From positions 1,488,001-1,552,000 of the forward strand of contig CAWBVU010000006.1 of the NCBI GenBank assembly GCA_963792405.1: 64,000 bases of DNA, given 5' to 3'. The notes under the pieces are model-generated. The model did not search any database and had not been told where the DNA came from. It saw only the letters and a program-made list of their open reading frames with translations. The position numbers and the translations under genes were made by a program. Source of the DNA: SZUA-442 sp963792405 (GTDB taxonomy: Bacteria; Actinomycetota; Acidimicrobiia; Spongiisociales; UBA5794). Of the stretch, positions 1-8,282 are shown in pieces. Within the stretch, counting starts at the first letter, position 1. The number at the start of each line of letters is the position of its first letter.

Positions 1-460
1 TGTCGACGTCCGCGACGGCCGGAGCCGGTCGGTCGATGTCGACGTCGATCTCGATGGCCGGGGGCTCGGGCAGCTGGTCGAGGAGTGCGGGATCCGCGAC
101 CACCGCTCGCACGGTGTCGATGGCCATCGCCACCTCTGCCTCCCCACCCGACAGGGCACCCGGGATGGCCTGAGCGAGATGCTCGAGCGTCCTTGCCAGC
201 ATCGAGGAGGGAGTGAGATCGCCCTGCTGGATCCAGCGCCACACGAGTTCGCACGTCTCGCCACCGCGGGCAATGCCCTCGTACCCCATGACGCGGCCCG
301 TGCCCTTGATCGTATGGCCCTCCCTGAGCATCTGCCCCGCGAGCTCCGTCGTCAGCTCACCGCTCGCCATCGCCCGTGCGCCGGACGCGAGCGCATCCGA
401 CCGCTCATCGAGCTCGTCCCTGAACAGCTTCTCGAGTTCCGGATCGTTCTGGAAGTCCAT
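1..460 (-). CDS. Hpt-domain protein, CheA-like N-terminus (partial, runs off left edge)
   Basis: I translated this by hand from the ATG at 460-458. The frame stays open for 153 codons to the window edge, so only the N-terminus is present. Residues 1 to about 115 look like a histidine phosphotransfer domain. They contain EGHTIKGTGRVMGY, the canonical HTIKG site of CheA P1 domains, with His49 as the predicted phosphorylated residue. An acidic and proline-rich linker (LPEPPAIEIDVDIDRPAP) follows. Known for the family: such domains relay phosphate in chemotaxis-type or hybrid signalling. Whether a kinase core follows cannot be seen. It is divergent from the ABC importer at 763. Confidence 0.75.
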   Translation of the reverse strand, partial: MDFQNDPELEKLFRDELDERSDALASGARAMASGELTTELAGQMLREGHTIKGTGRVMGYEGIARGGETCELVWRWIQQGDLTPSSMLARTLEHLAQAIPGALSGGEAEVAMAIDTVRAVVADPALLDQLPEPPAIEIDVDIDRPAPAVADVD

Positions 461-762
461 CCGACACCATGGGGGAAGGGGCGTTACACCATGCGATATC
501 GGATGTCGGCACCCTTCGCTTGAGGGTTCTGACTAGTCAATCCGGTGGAGGGACCATCGACGCTCGAGGTGGTCGCATCCTTGCCGTCGTGCATCCGGCG
601 CGGGCCGGCATCGCGGTGGTGCACCGCGGGTCGAGCGGTCCCATGAATCGAGACGAACGATGAACGGCGCGTCGGACACGGCTCGATGCTCACGGGTAGG
701 CTCGGGTCGATGGGAGAACACTCCCCTCCATAGGGAATCCGTGTGTGGGCAGGAGGACATCG
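461..762. other. Intergenic region between divergent Hpt gene and BMP lipoprotein
   Basis: About 300 bases with no convincing gene. A possible weak plus-strand promoter is CGGACA (673-678), an 18-base spacer and TAGGCT (697-702). A small hairpin GGGAG-AACA-CTCCC (712-725) lies in what would be the 5' UTR of the lipoprotein gene. A second small inverted repeat, ACCCT...AGGGT, lies near 510-526. I see no purine riboswitch core. Confidence 0.4.
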
Positions 763-2064
763 ATGAAGAGACACCTGATCTGGCTGAGCGCGCTGGTCGC
801 GCTGATGCTGGTCGTCGCTGCATGCAGTGATTCGTCGTCGGATACGACGGAAGGGTCCGGTACGGAGACGACGGAGGCCACGACGACGACGGAAGGGTCC
901 GGTACGGAGACGACGGAGGCCACGACGACCACCGCAGGGGAGCCGAGTGGGGAACCGCTGACATTCGGCATGATCCTCGTGGGGCCCGAGGACGACAGGG
1001 GATGGAGTCAGGCACACCGCGAGGCGGGTGAGTACCTCGAGGAACAGCTCGGCGCCACGATGATCCTCCTCGACAAGGTGAACCCCGCTGACCGTCCGGA
1101 GCAGACCGTCGACCAGGTGGCCCGTGACATGATCGCCCAGGGCGCCCAGCTCGTGTTCATGACGTCCGACGACATGAAGGATGGCGCCTTCGCAGCCGCC
1201 GAGCAGAATCCTGACGTGCCGATGATCTGGTCGTCCGGTGACAACGCCTGGGCCGATGGGCAGGACTACCGACCCGAGCTCGCCAACCTCGGCAACGTGA
1301 TGGGTGAGATGGAGTACGGGAAGATGATGGCCGGATGCGCCGCCGCCCTCACCACCGAGACCGGCAGCATCGGCTACGTCGGGCCGCTGATCAACGACGA
1401 GACGAGGCGACTGGTGAACTCGGCGTTCCTCGGCGCGAGGCACTGCTGGGAGACCTACAGGGGCAACGATGCCGCAGACCTGAGCTTCGCCGTCAACTGG
1501 ATCGGCTTCTGGTTCAACATCCCCGGCGTGACGCTCGACCCGACACTGGTGTCGAACAGCTTCATCGACGGAGGGGCAGACGTCCTCATCAGCGGCATCG
1601 ACACCACGGAAGCCCTCGTCGTCGCGGGGCAGCGGGCCGCAGGGGGTGAGAGCGTGTGGGCGGTCCCGTACGACTACGTCGACGCCTGTGCCGGTGCACC
1701 CGAGATCTGCCTCGGCACACCGTGGTTCAACTGGGGTCCTGCGTACCTCGAGATCGCCCAGAGCGTCATCGATGGGACCTTCACGGCAGGGTTCCAGTGG
1801 AACGGACCCGACTGGTCCGACCTGAACAATCCGGAGACGACGGCGGTCGGCTTCGTCCAGGGGCCAGGGCTCTCCGCGGACAACGCCGCCTCGCTCGACG
1901 AGTTCATCGCAGGGCTCGCGGACGGGTCGATCAACCTGTGGACGGGACCGCTGAACAACCAGGACGGCACACCGTGGCTCGCCGACGGCGAGACCGCGAC
2001 GCCGCAGCAGATCTGGTACACCAAGCAGCTCCTCGAGGGGATCGAGGGCGCGAGCGAGTCGTGA
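763..2064 (+). CDS. BMP-family lipoprotein, nucleoside ABC importer substrate-binding protein
   Basis: A 433-residue secreted lipoprotein. The signal peptide ends in a lipobox (VVAAC, lipidated Cys21), followed by a Ser/Thr/Glu linker to about residue 60 and then a BMP/PnrA-type periplasmic-binding fold starting LTFGMILVGPEDDRGWSQAH. Known for the family: these proteins bind purine or other nucleosides for an ABC importer. I chose the ATG at 763 because GGAGG (752-756) is spaced well before it; an in-frame upstream start at 745 lacks this. The ATPase and two permeases follow in the same direction, completing the importer. The exact substrate is inferred only at family level. Confidence 0.9.
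   Translation: MKRHLIWLSALVALMLVVAACSDSSSDTTEGSGTETTEATTTTEGSGTETTEATTTTAGEPSGEPLTFGMILVGPEDDRGWSQAHREAGEYLEEQLGATMILLDKVNPADRPEQTVDQVARDMIAQGAQLVFMTSDDMKDGAFAAAEQNPDVPMIWSSGDNAWADGQDYRPELANLGNVMGEMEYGKMMAGCAAALTTETGSIGYVGPLINDETRRLVNSAFLGARHCWETYRGNDAADLSFAVNWIGFWFNIPGVTLDPTLVSNSFIDGGADVLISGIDTTEALVVAGQRAAGGESVWAVPYDYVDACAGAPEICLGTPWFNWGPAYLEIAQSVIDGTFTAGFQWNGPDWSDLNNPETTAVGFVQGPGLSADNAASLDEFIAGLADGSINLWTGPLNNQDGTPWLADGETATPQQIWYTKQLLEGIEGASES
844..929 (+). repeat. 42-bp perfect tandem duplication in the lipoprotein linker
   Basis: The bases at 844-887 recur exactly at 886-929 (period 42). The repeat encodes two in-frame copies of EGSGTETTEATTTT in the unstructured linker after the lipidated cysteine. 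Exact identity at synonymous sites suggests a recent duplication. Confidence 0.9.
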
Positions 2065-2200
2065 TCCTGCGAATCGTGCGTACGTGACGACGCAGCCGTG
2101 GGGAGGCCACCGTGCCTCCCCACGGCGCGCACGGGCCTGCAGCCGGAACCCGGTTCGCAGGGCGCGCGCCTCGCCGATTCCCTAGGCTCACGGAGGAGCC

Positions 2201-3691
2201 ATGAGTCTGGAACTTCGCGACATCCACAAGCACTTCGGAACGGTACGTGCCAACGACGGCATCAGCCTGACCGTCGCGGCCGGAAGCCTCCACGGCCTCC
2301 TCGGCGAGAACGGGGCGGGCAAGTCCACCCTGATGAAGGTGCTGTCGGGCTACTACACGGCCGACTCGGGCGAGATCGTCCTCGACGGCGATCGGGTCCA
2401 TCTCGGATCACCCGATGATGCGATCGCAGCGGGCATCGGCATGCTCCACCAGGACCCGCTGGTGTTCCTCCCCTTCTCCGTCCTCGACAACTTCCTCCTC
2501 GGAAGCCCCGGTGCGCTCAGGCTCGATCGCAAGAGGACCCGGAGCGAGATCATCGAGTTGCGCGATCGGTTCGGCTTCACGTTCGACGTCGACGCACCCG
2601 CGCGGACCCTCACCGTCGGGGAGCGCCAGCAGGTCGAGATCACCCGTCTCCTGTGGCTGGGAGCACGTGTGCTCGTCCTCGACGAGCCCACGACGGGCAT
2701 CTCCGCGGACCAGCGCGAGCTCCTCTTCGCCACCCTGAGGGAGCTCGCCGCAGAGGGCATGATCGTGATCTTCGTGTCCCACAAGCTCGAGGAGGTCGGG
2801 GAGATCTGTGAGAGCGTGACAGTGATGCGCCGGGGCAAGCTCGTCGGCGACGCCCGCATGCCGATCCCGGCGCAGCAGCTCGTCACCATGATGTTCGGTG
2901 AGCCGATCGAGGTCGCCGAGCGCCCGGACATGGCGTTGGGGGACACGGTGTTCACCATGGCGGACGTCACGATCGAGGAACGACTCATGCGGCTCGAGCA
3001 CCTCGACCTGGAGGTGCGAGCGGGGGAGGTCGTCGGACTCGCCGGCATGGAGGGCAGCGGACAGCGGACGTTCCTGCGCGGCATCTGCGGCCTCGTCCCG
3101 CCGTCGTCGGGCACCATCACCCTCGACGGCAGGGACCTCACGCATTTGAGCTACCGCCACCACCTCGACGCGGGCATGCAGTACCTCCCCGCGGGACGCC
3201 TCGAGGAGGGGCTGGTCTCCGGGTTGTCGCTGACCGAGCACTTCGTGCTCTCCGACCGCGTCCGCAAGGGATTCTTCATCGACTGGGACGACGCGGACGC
3301 CGCGACCCGCTCGCAGATCGAGACCTACTCGATCAAGGGCACGCAGGCATCCACGGCCGAGTCGCTCTCCGGAGGGAACCAGCAGCGCCTACTGCTCGCC
3401 ATGCTGCCGGAGGAGGTGGACCTCCTCCTGATGGAACACCCGACGCGCGGCCTCGACATCGAATCCGCGGACTGGGTGTGGACGCAGCTGCTCGCACGCC
3501 GCTCGACGGGCACGGCGATCGTCTTCGCATCCGCCGACCTCGACGAGCTGCTGCGCTACAGCGACCGCATCATGGTCTTCTTCTCAGGTGAGGTCCTCGC
3601 CACGCTCGACGCCTCGACGACGAACATCGACGAGATCGGACACCTCATCGGCGGGCGGACCGCAGGGACCTCGGCCGGAGGCCCACCATGA
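2201..3691 (+). CDS. Nucleoside-type ABC importer ATP-binding protein (two NBDs)
   Basis: A 496-residue double ATPase energising the importer at the inner face of the membrane. NBD1 has Walker A GENGAGKST (residues 35-43), a Walker B VLVLDEPT and a divergent signature LTVGERQQ. NBD2 has a clean LSGGNQQ signature, but its Walker A is GMEGSGQRT, without the usual lysine, and its Walker B region reads LLLMEHPTRGLD. One competent and one degenerate site is typical of the YufO/RbsA-like importer ATPases, so this is not a sign of decay. GGAGGA precedes the ATG. The 3' end overlaps the next start by 4 bases. Confidence 0.92.
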   Translation: MSLELRDIHKHFGTVRANDGISLTVAAGSLHGLLGENGAGKSTLMKVLSGYYTADSGEIVLDGDRVHLGSPDDAIAAGIGMLHQDPLVFLPFSVLDNFLLGSPGALRLDRKRTRSEIIELRDRFGFTFDVDAPARTLTVGERQQVEITRLLWLGARVLVLDEPTTGISADQRELLFATLRELAAEGMIVIFVSHKLEEVGEICESVTVMRRGKLVGDARMPIPAQQLVTMMFGEPIEVAERPDMALGDTVFTMADVTIEERLMRLEHLDLEVRAGEVVGLAGMEGSGQRTFLRGICGLVPPSSGTITLDGRDLTHLSYRHHLDAGMQYLPAGRLEEGLVSGLSLTEHFVLSDRVRKGFFIDWDDADAATRSQIETYSIKGTQASTAESLSGGNQQRLLLAMLPEEVDLLLMEHPTRGLDIESADWVWTQLLARRSTGTAIVFASADLDELLRYSDRIMVFFSGEVLATLDASTTNIDEIGHLIGGRTAGTSAGGPP

Positions 3692-4797
3692 CCGTACGAT
3701 CGGGTGAAGGAGCGGCAGGCGTGCGTCGCGCCGCGATCGGCGTCATCCCCTTCCTCGTCGCCTTGGCATTCGCCGCGGTCCTCGTGCTGCTCGTCGGGGA
3801 GAGCCCGATCGAGGCGTTCAAGTTGATCATCGAGGGGTCGCTCGGGTCGTCGGACAAGATCTCCGACACGGTGATGGTGTGGGTGCCCCTCACCCTCGCC
3901 GCGGCCGGCCTGGTCGTGACGTTCGCCGCAGGCCTCTGGAACATCGGTGTCGAGGGGCAGATCGTCCTCGGTGCGATCGGTGCATCGCTGATCGCCCGCG
4001 AGGTCTCCGCCCCCTCATGGGTCCTCATCCCCCTGACGCTGCTGTGCGGGATCCTCTTCGGCGTCGTGTGGGCGCTCCTCGCAGGGGTCCTCAAGACCAA
4101 GGGAAAGGTCAACGAGATCTTCGGGGGCCTCGGGCTCGACTTCGTGGCGACGGGCCTCACGCTGTATCTCATCATCGGGCCGTGGGCCAGGCCCGGCATC
4201 GCGTCCACGAGCGGGACGGAGCCCTTCCCGAAGGAGGCATGGCTGCCGGCTCTCGGGAACACCCGCTTCTCGCCGTTGGCGGTCGTCCTCGCGATCGTCG
4301 CCGTGGGCGGCGTCTGGCTGTTGCTGCGCGGGACGCGGTTCGGCCTGAAGCTGAAGGCGGTCGGCAGGAACCGCCAGAGCGCCTACCTGCTGGGGATCCC
4401 CACCAACCGCTACGTGCTCGGTGCGTTCGCGATCTGCGGAGGGCTCGCCGGGCTTGCAGGGGCGATCCAGGCGACGGGCTTCCACCACAAACTGGTGCCC
4501 TCGGTGTCGGGCGGGTACGGCTTCCTCGGCATCCTCGTCGTCCTGCTCGCGGGGTTCAGGGCGATCTGGGTCGCCCCGATCTCCGCGTTCTTCGCCATCG
4601 TCGCCGTCGGCAGCATCGCGCTGACGTTGCGTCTCGATGTCGACTCGGCACTCGGCGCGGTCCTCACGGGCGTGCTCGTCCTCTTCGCGTTGATCGCATC
4701 CGGGCTGCGCTCGTACCGCCAGCGCCGGCATGCGGCGAACGGGCCTCCCGTGCACGACATCGCCCCGCCGAGTTCGACCGTGGACGGGGTCTCCTGA
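3688..4797 (+). CDS. Nucleoside-type ABC importer permease 1
   Basis: A 369-residue polytopic membrane protein of the BPD_transp_2 type, forming half of the importer channel. It has many hydrophobic segments from residue 11 onward and the family-typical stretch GLWNIGVEGQI (about residues 80-90), which matches the ENIGVEG-like loop of YufP/NupB homologues. It starts in an ATGA overlap with the ATPase gene and ends in a TGATG overlap with the second permease, so all three genes are translationally coupled. Confidence 0.9.
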   Translation: MTVRSGEGAAGVRRAAIGVIPFLVALAFAAVLVLLVGESPIEAFKLIIEGSLGSSDKISDTVMVWVPLTLAAAGLVVTFAAGLWNIGVEGQIVLGAIGASLIAREVSAPSWVLIPLTLLCGILFGVVWALLAGVLKTKGKVNEIFGGLGLDFVATGLTLYLIIGPWARPGIASTSGTEPFPKEAWLPALGNTRFSPLAVVLAIVAVGGVWLLLRGTRFGLKLKAVGRNRQSAYLLGIPTNRYVLGAFAICGGLAGLAGAIQATGFHHKLVPSVSGGYGFLGILVVLLAGFRAIWVAPISAFFAIVAVGSIALTLRLDVDSALGAVLTGVLVLFALIASGLRSYRQRRHAANGPPVHDIAPPSSTVDGVS

Positions 4798-5744
4798 TGG
4801 AAGCGACGCTCGCGACCATCATCGCCGCTGCGGCACCGCTCCTGTTCGCCTCCATCGGCGAGACCCTGAGCGAGAAGTCGGGCGTCATCAACCTGTCCCT
4901 CGAGGGCAGCCTCATGCTCTCGGCGCTCGCGGGGTTCGCGATCGCGTTCAACACGAACAACACGTGGCTCGGGTTCCTCGCCGCTGCCGCCGTCGGTGCG
5001 GCCTTCGCCCTCGTCGTGTCGTTCTCGAGCATCACGCTCCGGCTCAACCAGGTGGCAGTCGGATTCGTGCTCGCGATCCTCGGGATCGCACTCTCCTCGT
5101 TCCTCGGAAGCTCCTTCACCGGCAGGCCCGGTGGAGCGATCGCCGTGCCGCCGTGGCGGGTGCCCCTCCTATCGGACATCCCCTTCCTGGGGCCGGTGCT
5201 GTTCCGCCACGACGTCGTCGTGTACGCGAGCCTGATCCTCGTCGTCGTGGCCTGGGCCTTCATGTACAAGACGCGGCCGGGGCTCGCACTCCAGGGTGTC
5301 GGTGAACGGCCGGACGCTGCCCACGCGAGGGGTGTGCCGGTCAACAGGTTGCGGTACCTGTACACGGTGATGGGAGGAGCCCTCGTGGGCATCGGCGGGG
5401 CGGCGTTCAGCCTCGATGCCAAGCTCGGCTGGTCGTTCCAGCACACGCGCAACTTCGGATGGATCGCCCTCGCCATCGTGATCTTCGGCGGATGGAACCC
5501 TCTGAGGGTCGCGGTGGGCGTGCTGCTGTTCGGCTTCCTGCAGTGGCTCGCACTCGACCTCCAGGACGTGTTCCCCGACCTGACGCAGGTGCTCCCGATC
5601 ATGCCGTTCGTGCTGATGATCCTTGCCCTCGTGCTCGTGAATGCGGACTGGCTGCGGGAGTGGGCGGACCGCCATCCGCGGTGGGGCAGCATCATCCGTG
5701 GCGACGCGCCGTCGGCCATCGGCACGCCCTACAGCCCCGAGTAG
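4797..5744 (+). CDS. Nucleoside-type ABC importer permease 2
   Basis: A 315-residue polytopic permease, partner of the previous one. It begins MEATLATIIAAAAPLLFASI and carries the family motif ETLSEKSGVINLSLEG (residues 22-37). I chose the ATG at 4797 because it overlaps the upstream stop (TGATG); the same frame stays open far upstream, but that is a shadow of permease 1. It is the last gene of the importer operon. The next gene is on the opposite strand 33 bases away, with no strong terminator seen. Confidence 0.9.
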   Translation: MEATLATIIAAAAPLLFASIGETLSEKSGVINLSLEGSLMLSALAGFAIAFNTNNTWLGFLAAAAVGAAFALVVSFSSITLRLNQVAVGFVLAILGIALSSFLGSSFTGRPGGAIAVPPWRVPLLSDIPFLGPVLFRHDVVVYASLILVVVAWAFMYKTRPGLALQGVGERPDAAHARGVPVNRLRYLYTVMGGALVGIGGAAFSLDAKLGWSFQHTRNFGWIALAIVIFGGWNPLRVAVGVLLFGFLQWLALDLQDVFPDLTQVLPIMPFVLMILALVLVNADWLREWADRHPRWGSIIRGDAPSAIGTPYSPE

Positions 5745-5777
5745 CGGATCGATCGTCCTCGGACACGCCGGCGTTCG

Positions 5778-6059
5778 TCAGTACCGCACGTTGAAACCGC
5801 TGATGGCGGGATTCGGCACGGCCGGTCGCACCGAGGCCGAGGTGACGCTGGCGGCGGGCGGCCCGACGCGGAGGAACGCAGCGAGTCGGTCGAGCGCCTC
5901 CGACTCCCCCTGCGCCCACACCTCGACCCCTCCTGTCGCCGTGTTCCGTACCCATCCCGTGAGGCCGAGCTCTCGTGCCGTGCGAGCCGCCGCGAAGCGG
6001 AAGCCCACACCTTGGACCCGACCGGTGATGGTCGCACTGATTGCCGTTCGATCCGACAT
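5778..6059 (-). CDS. acyP: Acylphosphatase
   Basis: A 93-residue protein covering the whole acylphosphatase fold. It hydrolyses carboxyl-phosphate bonds of small acyl phosphates. The motif GRVQGVGFRF (residues 13-22) supplies the substrate-binding Arg, and GWVRNTATGGVEV supplies the catalytic Asn; both are intact. I took the start at 6059 (MSDRTAI) because the family begins there. The open frame further upstream is arginine-rich and unlike the family. It is a stand-alone gene, convergent with the importer operon. Confidence 0.92.
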   Translation of the reverse strand: MSDRTAISATITGRVQGVGFRFAAARTARELGLTGWVRNTATGGVEVWAQGESEALDRLAAFLRVGPPAASVTSASVRPAVPNPAISGFNVRY

Positions 6060-6196
6060 GCCACCATCGTGGCAGGTCGCGCGCCCTCGCCGAACCGAAC
6101 GCCGATGAACGGAGAAGCGCCGCGGCCCCGAAGTGCCTTGAGTCGGACGATCGCCAGGCCGATGCATCCTGTGCGGGGATCGTCGAGAGGGGCAAG

Positions 6197-6994
6197 ATGC
6201 CGCGTCGGAGGGCGAAACGCCCACCACCCCAGGATCCGCCGACCCGATCGGGCCCGGCGCTCGTCGTCGCGGGCACGATCCGGAGCCCCGGAGAGAGGGA
6301 GTCGCTCGAGGTCATGCTCAGCATGCGTGGTGGACACGTGAGCCTCCACTCCGAGAAGCTCGAGCTGGGCAGCTGGCCGGAGAGCGGCGTGGAGATCACT
6401 CCGATCGATGCCACGTCGTTCGCGTTCACGGCTGAGGGTGACCGCATGATCTTCCGACCCGATGACGTGATCTCGTTCAGCGAGGAACTCGCCGCGCGCA
6501 CCATGGCGATGCCCGCTCCCGCACCGGCGCCGAGGGACACCACGCCGTCGAGGACACGGGGCTGGCGCAGAACGAAGGCGGCCGACGCAGCGGCAAGGGA
6601 GGCCGGGCCCGATGCCCGGGTGCCGGCCGATGCACGTCCCGAGACCACCGCGGCCACCACACCGACGAAGGCGCCGACCACGGTCCCGCCGGGAACGCCG
6701 AAGGCCAAGCGATCGATGCCGAGCGTCTCCATGCCCAGACTGTCCGTGCCGAAGGTGTCCTCGTCAAAGGCAGAGAGGTCGGCGCGCGGCCGCCCCGGGG
6801 AGCAGCGCCCCAGCCTGTGGCTCCGCAGCATCGACACGGTGCGCGCCTACGGATGGTTCAGCCTCGATCGCGTGCCCGTCTACGAGGACCAACGCGGACA
6901 GGACCATGACCACACCTGGAACCACCGGGCCGTCGCCACGTCGGGCCTCAGCAGGCACGTCTGCACCATCTGCGGCAAGGTCAAGCTGCGCTGA
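6197..6994 (+). CDS. Unrecognised protein with disordered middle and C-terminal zinc-ribbon-like motif
   Basis: A 265-residue protein that I do not recognise. Residues about 18-100 form a hydrophobic/charged, beta-like domain (ALVVAGTIRSPGERESLEVM onward). Residues about 100-215 are rich in Pro, Ala, Arg, Lys and Ser and look disordered. The C-terminus contains DHDHTWNHR and then HVCTICGKVKL, a possible Zn-binding cluster of His residues plus CxxC. The ATG at 6197 follows GAGAGGGG (6185-6192). A longer frame exists upstream but overlaps the acylphosphatase gene and has no ribosome site. Nucleic-acid binding is a guess only. Confidence 0.7.
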   Translation: MPRRRAKRPPPQDPPTRSGPALVVAGTIRSPGERESLEVMLSMRGGHVSLHSEKLELGSWPESGVEITPIDATSFAFTAEGDRMIFRPDDVISFSEELAARTMAMPAPAPAPRDTTPSRTRGWRRTKAADAAAREAGPDARVPADARPETTAATTPTKAPTTVPPGTPKAKRSMPSVSMPRLSVPKVSSSKAERSARGRPGEQRPSLWLRSIDTVRAYGWFSLDRVPVYEDQRGQDHDHTWNHRAVATSGLSRHVCTICGKVKLR

Positions 6995-7045
6995 CCGACC
7001 GCAAGGCGCGGCTCGTCGTCGAGACCGCCCTCGCGCCGGTCAGCG
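6989..7045. terminator. Possible bidirectional terminator between convergent genes
   Basis: A perfect 9-bp inverted repeat, CGCTGACCG (6989-6997) and CGGTCAGCG (7037-7045), flanks GC-rich sequence that can pair further. It spans the 45-base gap between the plus-strand unrecognised gene and the minus-strand asnA. There is no clear T-tract, so confidence is low. Confidence 0.35.
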
Positions 7046-8164
7046 GAGCACGTGGATGTTCCGCTCCTCGCAGATGCGGACGAGCTCGTCGGGCCACACC
7101 GTGACGCTGACCTCGCCGAGGTGGGCCTTGCGCAGAAGGTACATGTAGGTGCGCGACTGTCCGATGCCGCCACCGATGCTCAGCGGGATCCGGTCGTTGA
7201 GGATGGCCTGGTGGTAGGGCAGCGCGAGGTCGTCGGCGAGGCCCGCCATCTCCATCTGTGCAACGAGGGAGTCCTTGGTGACGCGGATGCCCATCGAGGT
7301 CAGCTCGTGCCTGCGCCGCGTCACCGGGTTCCACACGAGGATGTCGCCGTTGAGCCCGTGGAGCGTCCTGCCGTCCTCCGCGGTCGTCTCCGTGATCCAG
7401 TCGTCGTAGTCGGCGGCCCTCAGCTCGTGCGGGTAGCCGTCATCGAGGGGCCACCCGATACCGATGATGAACACGGCGGGGTGCTCCTGGAGCAGCATCG
7501 TCTCGCGCTGTTTGCGAGGCAGATCCGGGTACCTCGCGAGGAGGTCCTCCGCGTGGATGAACTCGATCTCCTCCGGGATGGGCGGGTAATCCCTCGCCAG
7601 CACCGGGTACATGTCCGACACGACGCGGCCGGCCTCCACCAGCACCCCCCAGATCGTCCGCACGGTGGCTTTCAGGTAGTCGAGCGTGCGATCCTGCTCG
7701 GTGATCCTCCGCTCCCAGTCCCACTGGTCGACGTAGGCGCTGTGATCGTGATCGAGGAAGTAGTCCTTTCGCACCGCCTTCATGTCGGTGCAGATGCCCT
7801 CCCCCACGCCACAGCCGAACTGCGCCAGGGCGGTCCGCTTCCATTTCGTCGCCGCCTGCACCACCTGCGTGGTGATCGGCTCGTCGAGGCCGAGGCCCGC
7901 GGGGAACTCCACGGGTGTGCGCGAACCGTCCCGGTCGAGCATGTCGTTGACGCCGCTGTCCTTCGAGACGATGAGCGGCACCTGCACCATCTTGAGGTTC
8001 AGCCCCCTGCACAGGCCCGACTCGATGGCGCCCTTCGCCGCGAAGAGCGCATCCATGGTCTCCATGGGGCTGAGAACCGACCGATACCCGGTGGGGAGGA
8101 CCTTCGCGACCTCCTCGTAGGTGCTGATCCCCGGTCCTGAGAGGTCGGCGGTCTTGTCGGTCAT
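7040..8164 (-). CDS. asnA: Aspartate-ammonia ligase (asparagine synthetase A)
   Basis: This cytosolic enzyme makes asparagine from aspartate, ammonia and ATP. It has the class II tRNA-synthetase-like fold of AsnA: KMVQVPLIVSKDSGVNDML, the FPAGLGLDEPI region, QWDWERRI, and C-terminal SIGGGIGQSR, which all match the family. The start is uncertain: ATGs at 8164 and 8176 and one at 8194 are in frame. I prefer 8164, preceded by AAGGA at 11 bases, giving 374 residues; E. coli AsnA has 330. It is the only asparagine synthetase in the window. Confidence 0.9.
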   Translation of the reverse strand: MTDKTADLSGPGISTYEEVAKVLPTGYRSVLSPMETMDALFAAKGAIESGLCRGLNLKMVQVPLIVSKDSGVNDMLDRDGSRTPVEFPAGLGLDEPITTQVVQAATKWKRTALAQFGCGVGEGICTDMKAVRKDYFLDHDHSAYVDQWDWERRITEQDRTLDYLKATVRTIWGVLVEAGRVVSDMYPVLARDYPPIPEEIEFIHAEDLLARYPDLPRKQRETMLLQEHPAVFIIGIGWPLDDGYPHELRAADYDDWITETTAEDGRTLHGLNGDILVWNPVTRRRHELTSMGIRVTKDSLVAQMEMAGLADDLALPYHQAILNDRIPLSIGGGIGQSRTYMYLLRKAHLGEVSVTVWPDELVRICEERNIHVLR

Positions 8165-8282
8165 CGCGTGGTCCATCCTTTCCGACGGCTCCATCCGACT
8201 CTATCGATGCGCCGGCCAGCCACGGGTTCGGGCGAAGGAACCTCGGGAGGATGACGACGCGGCCGGTGACCGTACGTTGCCG

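Noticed and set aside
461..762. A purine riboswitch before the nucleoside importer
   Set aside because: No aptamer-like conserved loops were seen; only small hairpins and a weak promoter.
3060..3430. Pseudogene-like decay of the second ATPase domain of the importer
   Set aside because: Loss of the Walker A lysine and Walker B changes in NBD2 are normal for this importer family, and the frame is intact.
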